DNA of 46,937 bases from NCBI GenBank assembly GCA_026398575.1, contig JAPLSP010000058.1, positions 1 through 46,937 on the forward strand. The letters run 5' to 3'. Shown piece by piece: positions 41,572-46,937 of this stretch. The DNA is from Candidatus Sumerlaeota bacterium (lineage in GTDB: Bacteria; Sumerlaeota; Sumerlaeia; JADFCT01). The first letter of the stretch is position 1. Every line of letters starts with the position of its first letter. A program made the position numbers and the translations under genes. Below the pieces are notes generated by a model. That model made no database searches. It saw only the letters and a program-made list of their open reading frames with translations, and was not told where the DNA came from.

Positions 41572-44541
41572 ATGAAAAAATTGCAGTTACTCTTCTTCAT
41601 CATCCTCATGCCATTTATTTCACACATCGCGTCCGCCGAAGTGAGCCGACTTCCGGATGCGGATCTCAATCTCAAACTGGACGCGCCCATCAACTCCTGG
41701 GACGAGGCGATTCCGCTGGGCAATGGCCTGCTGGGCGGATTGCTTTGGGGGAATGGCGCCCTCATTCGTTTATCGCTTGACCGCGGCGACCTCTGGGATG
41801 AGCGTCCCGCCGATGGAGTCCGATGGAAGGACTTCAACTATGCGACGATGATCCGCCTCGTGAAGGAAAACAAGAACGGCGAACTGAATTCGATTTTTGA
41901 CCACCCCTATAACGACAAACATCCAACCAAAATTCCAGCGGGACGCCTGGAGATTGCGCTCGATCCCTCGCGGCAGATCAAATCCTTCGAGCTCAATCTG
42001 GCTTCGGCGCAAGGCCGCGTCTTGTTTGCGGATGGCCGGCAAGGCGAAGCATTTTTCAGCGCCGCGCAGCCGGTGGCGCTGATGCGCATCGCTGGCGAGG
42101 CGCCCACTCAGATGAAGCTGGCGCCGCCGGCTTCGGTCAAGCAGCTGGGCTATCCCGATCCCAAGACCGGCGCCGAAGGCGAAGCGCAATGGTTCATGCA
42201 GGAAGCGGCGCAGGGCCTGAGCTATTGCGTCTGCCTGGCGGCGCGGCGCTCCGGCGGCGCCACGGTCCTTGCCGTGACAGTTGTTTCCTCCAAGGACGGC
42301 GCCGATCCGGTGAAGATCGCGCGCGACCGCGTGGCCGCCGCGCTCGACGCCGGCTATGAGAAAATGCTCGAGCCGCATCTGGCTTATTGGAAGAACTTTT
42401 GGTCCCAGTCCGCCGTCATGATTCCCGGCGCGGACGTTCATATCCTGCGGCACTATTATCTTGTGCAATATTTCTATGGCGCCGCCTCGCGCCGCAACGC
42501 CCCGCCCATGCCGCTGCAGGGAGTCTGGACCGCCGACGCCGGCGGATTGCCTCCCTGGAAAGGCGACTATCACAACGACCTCAACACGCAGATGACCTAC
42601 ATCGCCTATCAGGCTTCAGGGCGCTTTGAGGAAGGGCGGTCGTTCCTCGACTTCATGTGGGACCTGCTGCCGGTCTTCCGCAAGTTCGCAAAAGACTTCT
42701 ATGGCGCGCCGGGCGCCGCCGTGCCGGGCGTCATGTCGCTCGCGGGGCAGGCGCTCGGGGGCTGGGGGCAGTACAGCCTCTCGCCAACCATGGGCGCCTG
42801 GAACGGCCACCTCTTTTATCTGCACTGGCGTTATACAGGCGACGACCAATTTCTAAAGGAGCGCGCATACCCGTGGTGCCGGGAAGTGGGGACTTGTCTG
42901 CGGTCTATGCTCAAACCTGATGCCAACGGCGTTTTGAAACTGCCGCTCTCAACCTCGCCGGAAATCTTCGATAACAGCGCGCGCGCCTGGCTCACGCCCA
43001 ACACCAACTACGATCGGGCGTGCATGAGGATGTTTTTCATGGGTTTGGCCGAGATGGCGCAGTCCTGCGGCGACGCGGATGAGGCTGGGAAGTGGCGGGA
43101 GACGGCGCGCGCGCTGGGAGATTTTCAAACGAACACGGATGGCGTCCTCAAACTCGATGCAAACCTGGAATTGCCCGGATCGCATCGCCACCTCTCGAAT
43201 ATCATGAGCATGCACCCCTTCAACCTGATCACAACCGACGGCGGCGAACCCGAACGCCGGATCATTGCCGCTTCGCTCAGGCAATGGGACAAGTTTGGAA
43301 CGGGCGCATGGTGCGGATATAGCTTCTCGTGGATGGCGTGCCTGCGCGCGCGCGTGGGCGACGCCGAGGCCGCGCTGCGCAACCTCGATATTTATGCCAG
43401 GGCGTTCATTCTGAGGAATGGCTTCCACGCCAACGGCGATCAGACGCGTTCGGGATTTTCGGGCTTCACCTATCGCCCGTTCACACTCGAAGGCAATTTC
43501 CTCGCCGCGCAGGCCGTGCATGAAATGCTGCTGCAAAGCTGGAACGCGGCGCCGGGAGCAAGCGAGCCGGGCGTGATCCGCATTTTTCCCGCGACTCCCT
43601 GGCGCTGGCATGAGGCGGCGTTCGAAGACCTGCGCGCCGAGGGCGGACACCGTGTTTCAGCGCGGCGCGAAAACAACGCCACGACGTGGTTCAAGATCGT
43701 TGCCGGCGGCGATGGCGTTGTCAGGATTCGCGACAATTTCGGCGGACGCGAAATAAAGTGGAGCCGCGAAGGCGCGAAGAAAGCCGGCGATAACTTTGAG
43801 ATAGCGCTCAAGAAGGGCGAAACGATCGAGGCCACGCTGCCCAAGCCAGCCGCGCCGCCCGATGCGCCCGCCAACGCCGCCGAGCCTGTCGTCATTCGCA
43901 AACCTTCCACCATCACGGCCAATCAACTGCCGTTGCGCATCGGCGCGGACAGCCAGGGCGCCAGCGGATTCGTAGGCGACATCGGGCGCGTCTCCGTTTT
44001 TTCGCGCGCGCTGACAGCGGATGAAATCAAACGCCTGGCGGACCGGCAGAACGGCAAAGCAGAAGATATTCGCGATTGCGTGCTGTCACTGGATTATACG
44101 CAGAACGTTGGCGGCGTATTCACGGCCAAAGGCGCCGCAAATCTCTCGGCGAAATCCGTGGGCGCCGTCCAGATAGTCGAAGCGGGCGATGGATTGCCGG
44201 GAAAAGCCATCCGCCTCGATGGCAAGGGCTATCTCGAAATCGCGAATACAAAGGCGCTTGACTGCCTTGGCGGCGTGACGCTCGAAGCCTGGATCAAACC
44301 CGGCAAACTGCCCGAACGCGGCGCGCGCATCATTGACAAATCGCCCGTCGGCGCCGCCACCGGCTATAACCTCGACACCTATCCCGGCCATTCCCTGCGA
44401 ATGATTGTTCGCGACCCCTGGATCAACTTCGATGCGAAACTGCCGCAAGGCCAATGGTCGCACGTCGCCGGCGCCGCCAACGGCGCGACGGGAAAAACAA
44501 TTCTGTATATCAATGGCAAGCCGGTTAAAGAAAGCGAGTAA
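41572..44541 (+). CDS. GH95-type alpha-L-fucosidase with a permuted LamG-like tail
   Basis: The 989-residue exported protein has a signal peptide (MKKLQLLFFIILMPFISHI, then ASAE). An N-terminal beta-domain (WDEAIPLGNGLLGGLLWGNG) leads to an (alpha/alpha)6 barrel with GVWTADAGGLPPWKGDYHND, STSPEIFDN, SHRHLSNIMSMHPF and FRPFTLEGNF, which is the GH95 pattern. GH95 enzymes are inverting alpha-L-fucosidases or galactosidases. The tail is odd. Residues about 785-830 (LPLRIGADSQGASGF then FSRALTADEIKRL) are the last strands of a LamG domain. Residues about 877-989 (LDGKGYLEIAN, VTLEAWIKPG, to LYINGKPVKESE) are its first strands. The usual order is reversed. The stop overlaps the start of the next gene by one base. 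Secreted, it probably acts on fucosylated glycans. Confidence 0.85.
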   Translation: MKKLQLLFFIILMPFISHIASAEVSRLPDADLNLKLDAPINSWDEAIPLGNGLLGGLLWGNGALIRLSLDRGDLWDERPADGVRWKDFNYATMIRLVKENKNGELNSIFDHPYNDKHPTKIPAGRLEIALDPSRQIKSFELNLASAQGRVLFADGRQGEAFFSAAQPVALMRIAGEAPTQMKLAPPASVKQLGYPDPKTGAEGEAQWFMQEAAQGLSYCVCLAARRSGGATVLAVTVVSSKDGADPVKIARDRVAAALDAGYEKMLEPHLAYWKNFWSQSAVMIPGADVHILRHYYLVQYFYGAASRRNAPPMPLQGVWTADAGGLPPWKGDYHNDLNTQMTYIAYQASGRFEEGRSFLDFMWDLLPVFRKFAKDFYGAPGAAVPGVMSLAGQALGGWGQYSLSPTMGAWNGHLFYLHWRYTGDDQFLKERAYPWCREVGTCLRSMLKPDANGVLKLPLSTSPEIFDNSARAWLTPNTNYDRACMRMFFMGLAEMAQSCGDADEAGKWRETARALGDFQTNTDGVLKLDANLELPGSHRHLSNIMSMHPFNLITTDGGEPERRIIAASLRQWDKFGTGAWCGYSFSWMACLRARVGDAEAALRNLDIYARAFILRNGFHANGDQTRSGFSGFTYRPFTLEGNFLAAQAVHEMLLQSWNAAPGASEPGVIRIFPATPWRWHEAAFEDLRAEGGHRVSARRENNATTWFKIVAGGDGVVRIRDNFGGREIKWSREGAKKAGDNFEIALKKGETIEATLPKPAAPPDAPANAAEPVVIRKPSTITANQLPLRIGADSQGASGFVGDIGRVSVFSRALTADEIKRLADRQNGKAEDIRDCVLSLDYTQNVGGVFTAKGAANLSAKSVGAVQIVEAGDGLPGKAIRLDGKGYLEIANTKALDCLGGVTLEAWIKPGKLPERGARIIDKSPVGAATGYNLDTYPGHSLRMIVRDPWINFDAKLPQGQWSHVAGAANGATGKTILYINGKPVKESE

Positions 44542-46253
44542 TGCAAGATATGAAAAAGCATCAGATTGACAAAATATCAAGCGATGAACATCGAATGGCT
44601 AAACACTATTTCCAGTTCACTGCATTCCTCTTAATTCTGGCGCCTGTGCTGACGCAAGCAATTGAAGGGATTGACCTGCAAGGCCCGGTACGCGTCATCG
44701 GCTCTTGCGGTGGGACGCAATATCACGTAGCCGCGCGGTGGCCATATCTTTATGTTTCCGAACCAGGGCGCGTATTGATCTTGGATGTCACTGACGCATC
44801 ACGCCCAGAGTTGGTTTCAACGATTGCCGCCGAACCTGCGGTATCATGGAAGCATTGCGACGCAATTCTGGCCGGAACGTGGATGCTGATCGCGGATAGT
44901 GAGCGTCCGCGGTGGGTGGATTTATCAAATCCCCTGCGGCCTGCGATTCATGATTGGAGCGCTTCCTCGCCGATAGGACGGAGCGCCGTGACGCTCGACG
45001 GATTGATCTTTGCCATGAACGACGGTTTGAAAATCTATAACGCCAAAGATCCCGCTAATCCCATACTGCTGGGAAAGAGCAGCGAAGATGACCCGGGAAG
45101 AGGCTATCTGTCCATATCCAGGCGCTATTTGTTCTCAATGATTTGGGGACATGCAGGCGGATTTCTGGATGCGTATGATATTTCCAATCCTGTCTCGCCA
45201 CATAAAGTATTGGATATGGATCCCGTAGGGGCGCGAGACGTGATTACGTCCGGCGATCTTTTGTATGTTGCCAATGACGAAGGATTTGCGATCTATGATT
45301 TTTCCAACCCAAAGCGCCCGCGAAAGTTGAGCTCCACAACCCAAACAATGCAAGGCGTATCCCTGGCGCTTCAAGGGACGACGCTTTATCAAGCCGCCGG
45401 TCAATATGGATTGTACTGGGTGGACGTTGCCAATCCGCGCCGCCCGATTGTGCTGGGCAAATTTCGCCCCTGGATTCATGGCAGCGCCTGCCATCTATGT
45501 ATTGAAGGGAGTCGGTTATATCTGGCTGATGGAGGCGCGGGCGTTAAATTCTTCGATATCTCAGATCCGAGCAGTCCCACCCTGCTTGGCGAGTATGATC
45601 CTCCTGGAAAAGGAAATTGCAGCGGTGGCGGCGCCCGGCGGATGTCGCTTCATGAGAACGTTACGGCAGTTTTGGATCAGGATCGCGGCATAAAGCTCAT
45701 TGATATTTCAAATCCGCGTCTTCCTAGATTGATGGGAAGCATTCCCGTCACCAAAGCTGACGACTTGGCGCTCAGTGGAACCATGCTCTATTGTCTCGGA
45801 ACCCGGTATGAGACGACGCCTGAGAAGAAGGGATTGTCGGAAATCAAATTATTCCAAATTTTCGATGTCACGGATCCATGGCGTCCTCGAGAACGCGGCT
45901 CACTCAACAGGCTGAAAATCTGGGGCAGCTCAAAGATTCTCCTGATGAATGGATACGCGTATGCAGGGCAAGGCGGAATGTGCTATAAGATAGATATTTC
46001 GAATCCAGATCATCCCATGTTATTGGGCGGAGCAGGAGGATGGCCTGTTGCTGCTCAACAGACCACGACTTCCCTCTTATGGAGTATTTCCAATGGGACA
46101 CTGGAGATGTGGGACGCGCGCCGGCCGGAGATACTTCGGGCGCGAATGAAGGCGGTTGAAGTGACGGATGTGAAATTTCATCAAGGACTGCTTTACGCGC
46201 TAACTGCTGAAGAAGGACTCCTTATTATGAAATATCCAGCTGATGAAAATTAA
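44541..46253 (+). CDS. Exported LVIVD-repeat beta-propeller protein
   Basis: The 570-residue protein has a hydrophobic signal (FTAFLLILAPVLTQAIEG). It then has repeated units such as LILDVTDASRPELVSTIA, IYNAKDPANPILLGKSS, AYDISNPVSPHKVLDMD and KFFDISDPSSPTLLGEYD, all of the LVIVD type. Around ten units suggest a closed propeller. LVIVD proteins are surface-exposed and probably bind ligands. Their exact roles are not established. ATG 44541 overlaps the stop of the fucosidase gene (TAATG), while a start at 44595 (MAKHYFQFTAF) would place the signal peptide at the N-terminus. Both remain possible. Codon use is more AT-rich than in the GH95 gene. It is probably part of the same operon. Confidence 0.85.
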   Translation: MQDMKKHQIDKISSDEHRMAKHYFQFTAFLLILAPVLTQAIEGIDLQGPVRVIGSCGGTQYHVAARWPYLYVSEPGRVLILDVTDASRPELVSTIAAEPAVSWKHCDAILAGTWMLIADSERPRWVDLSNPLRPAIHDWSASSPIGRSAVTLDGLIFAMNDGLKIYNAKDPANPILLGKSSEDDPGRGYLSISRRYLFSMIWGHAGGFLDAYDISNPVSPHKVLDMDPVGARDVITSGDLLYVANDEGFAIYDFSNPKRPRKLSSTTQTMQGVSLALQGTTLYQAAGQYGLYWVDVANPRRPIVLGKFRPWIHGSACHLCIEGSRLYLADGGAGVKFFDISDPSSPTLLGEYDPPGKGNCSGGGARRMSLHENVTAVLDQDRGIKLIDISNPRLPRLMGSIPVTKADDLALSGTMLYCLGTRYETTPEKKGLSEIKLFQIFDVTDPWRPRERGSLNRLKIWGSSKILLMNGYAYAGQGGMCYKIDISNPDHPMLLGGAGGWPVAAQQTTTSLLWSISNGTLEMWDARRPEILRARMKAVEVTDVKFHQGLLYALTAEEGLLIMKYPADEN

Positions 46254-46287
46254 CCATGAGGTCGCAGTCTATTTGAAAGGATACGCC

Positions 46288-46794
46288 ATGTTTGGAATGC
46301 GTCCGCTTTTTTTTGTGCTGTGCTCCTTGCAGATTATTGCTCCTGTTTTTTCGCAAACCACGCAGCCCCCCGCGCCCCTGCAGCCTGTTCCTTCGCCCGA
46401 ACAGCGCGCTTGGCAGGAGATGGAGATGACAATGTTCTGCCACTTTGGCGTCAACACCTTCACGGATCGCGAATGGGGCGACGGCAAGGAAGACCCGAAG
46501 ATATTCAATCCCTACGAAACGCGCGAATGCTGGCTCGAAGTGGACCTTGAAAAAATTCAAACGATTGGACGCGTGACGATCGCCGAGATGCAGGCGCGCA
46601 TCAAGAAATTCAGACTCGAGTATCGAACCGATCCGAACGGCGAATGGAAAACAGCGCTCGAAGGCGCGGCGGCGGGGACCAAGTATGACAAGGCTTTCGC
46701 TCCCGTCCAAACCCGCTACGTCCGCCTGCATATTCTTGACGCCTCTTTCGCGCCGACAATTTGGGAATTCCAGGTCTATCCGCCGGCGAAATAA
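46288..46794 (+). pseudogene. Internally deleted GH29 alpha-L-fucosidase
   Basis: The 168-residue product has a signal peptide (MFGMRPLFFVLCSLQII, then FSQTT). It next has the unmistakable N-terminus of GH29 fucosidases (QRAWQEMEMTMFCHFGVNTF, then TDREWGDGKEDPKIFNP). It then jumps straight to a factor V/VIII-type carbohydrate-binding domain (CWLEVDLEKIQTIGRV, KFRLEYRTDPNGEWKTAL, TRYVRLHILDASFAPTIWEF). The whole catalytic barrel, about 300 residues or more with its Asp nucleophile, is absent, yet the frame is unbroken. Either an in-frame deletion made a small secreted binding protein, or the assembly collapsed here. AAAGG precedes ATG 46288. It follows the LVIVD gene by 34 bases. Confidence 0.72.
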
Positions 46795-46883
46795 CCGGGC
46801 GCGCCTCGCGGCGTAGCTGTTTTCCAGGCGCATGATCGTTGTCGCTGGGTGATGAAAGGAAGGATTTATCCAGCTTGGCGCCG

Positions 46884-46937
46884 AATGGTAGGCCGTCCCG
46901 CTCCGTCGGACGGCCTTGGCGCGCTGTGGCCGTCCGA
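46884..46937. repeat. CCCGCTCCGTCGG-family repeat, cut by the window end
   Basis: AATGGTAGGCCGTCCCGCTC resembles the left arm at 24716 onward (AATGGTAGGCTGGCCCGCTC). GGCCGTCC and GGACGGCC form a small hairpin within it. The second arm, if present, lies beyond the window. Confidence 0.75.

Overview
The window is bacterial DNA, about 47 kb, mostly GC-rich. It has Shine-Dalgarno-led genes, an initiator methionine tRNA and type II secretion G-like pseudopilin genes. No marker gene (rRNA or ribosomal protein) is present. Secreted glycoside hydrolases, LVIVD and LamG proteins, corrinoid enzymes, dispersed pseudopilin paralogues and very repeat-rich intergenic DNA suggest an uncultured heterotroph of the kind found in candidate phyla such as Sumerlaeota or Hydrogenedentota, or in PVC-like groups. 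That placement is an inference and is weak.

Layout. 1-6.5 kb (+): a small conserved protein, a B12-binding radical SAM enzyme, an exported ADP-ribosylglycohydrolase-fold protein, a REP-associated tyrosine transposase (RAYT) bracketed by its REP palindromes, a UROD/MtaA-type methyltransferase and a metallo-beta-lactamase-fold hydrolase. 6.6-13.2 kb (+): three pseudopilin-like paralogues, a large repeat field and a GH2 beta-galactosidase. 13.2-13.4 kb (-): elongator and initiator tRNA-Met side by side. 13.7-15.5 kb (+): a CgeB-like glycosyltransferase. 15.8-23.3 kb (-): a surface-polysaccharide cluster (rfbC, rfbB, a HEPN protein with a small partner, a large membrane glycosyltransferase-like protein, a GT4 glycosyltransferase, a fourth pseudopilin). 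23.6-24.6 kb (-): an RluB-type pseudouridine synthase. 25.1-26.9 kb (+): a small protein and a second B12-binding radical SAM protein. 27.0-31.1 kb (-): a UDP-sugar dehydrogenase, a Pro-rich exported protein and a corrinoid protein. 31.2-33.5 kb (+): an exported protein with two tandem sigma70-type promoters and a terminator. 33.6-40.3 kb (+): a stand-alone C-terminal half of carbamoyl-phosphate synthase, a sodium:solute symporter with an overlooked 50-residue membrane protein behind it, and a YfhO-like membrane protein. 40.4-41.2 kb (-): birA. 41.6-46.8 kb (+): a carbohydrate cluster of a GH95-type fucosidase, an LVIVD propeller and an internally deleted GH29 fucosidase.

How genes work together. 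RfbB/RfbC, the UDP-sugar dehydrogenase, two glycosyltransferases and two polytopic membrane proteins point to synthesis of a rhamnose- or uronate-containing envelope glycan. GH2, GH95, the GH29 remnant, the symporter and the exported proteins point to breakdown and uptake of fucose/galactose-containing glycans. The corrinoid protein, the UROD/MtaA homologue and two B12-binding radical SAM proteins point to cobalamin-dependent methyl or radical chemistry.

The most unusual property is repeat content. There are at least ten families of palindromic, inverted or short tandem repeats. One has its own transposase, one shows REP hairpins with covarying stems and a conserved tip, and several have been absorbed in frame into proteins. 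The best candidates for undescribed biology are the HEPN/partner pair (20446-21359), the symporter microprotein (37734-37886), the pseudopilin paralogues lacking the prepilin glutamate, and the RAYT/REP system.
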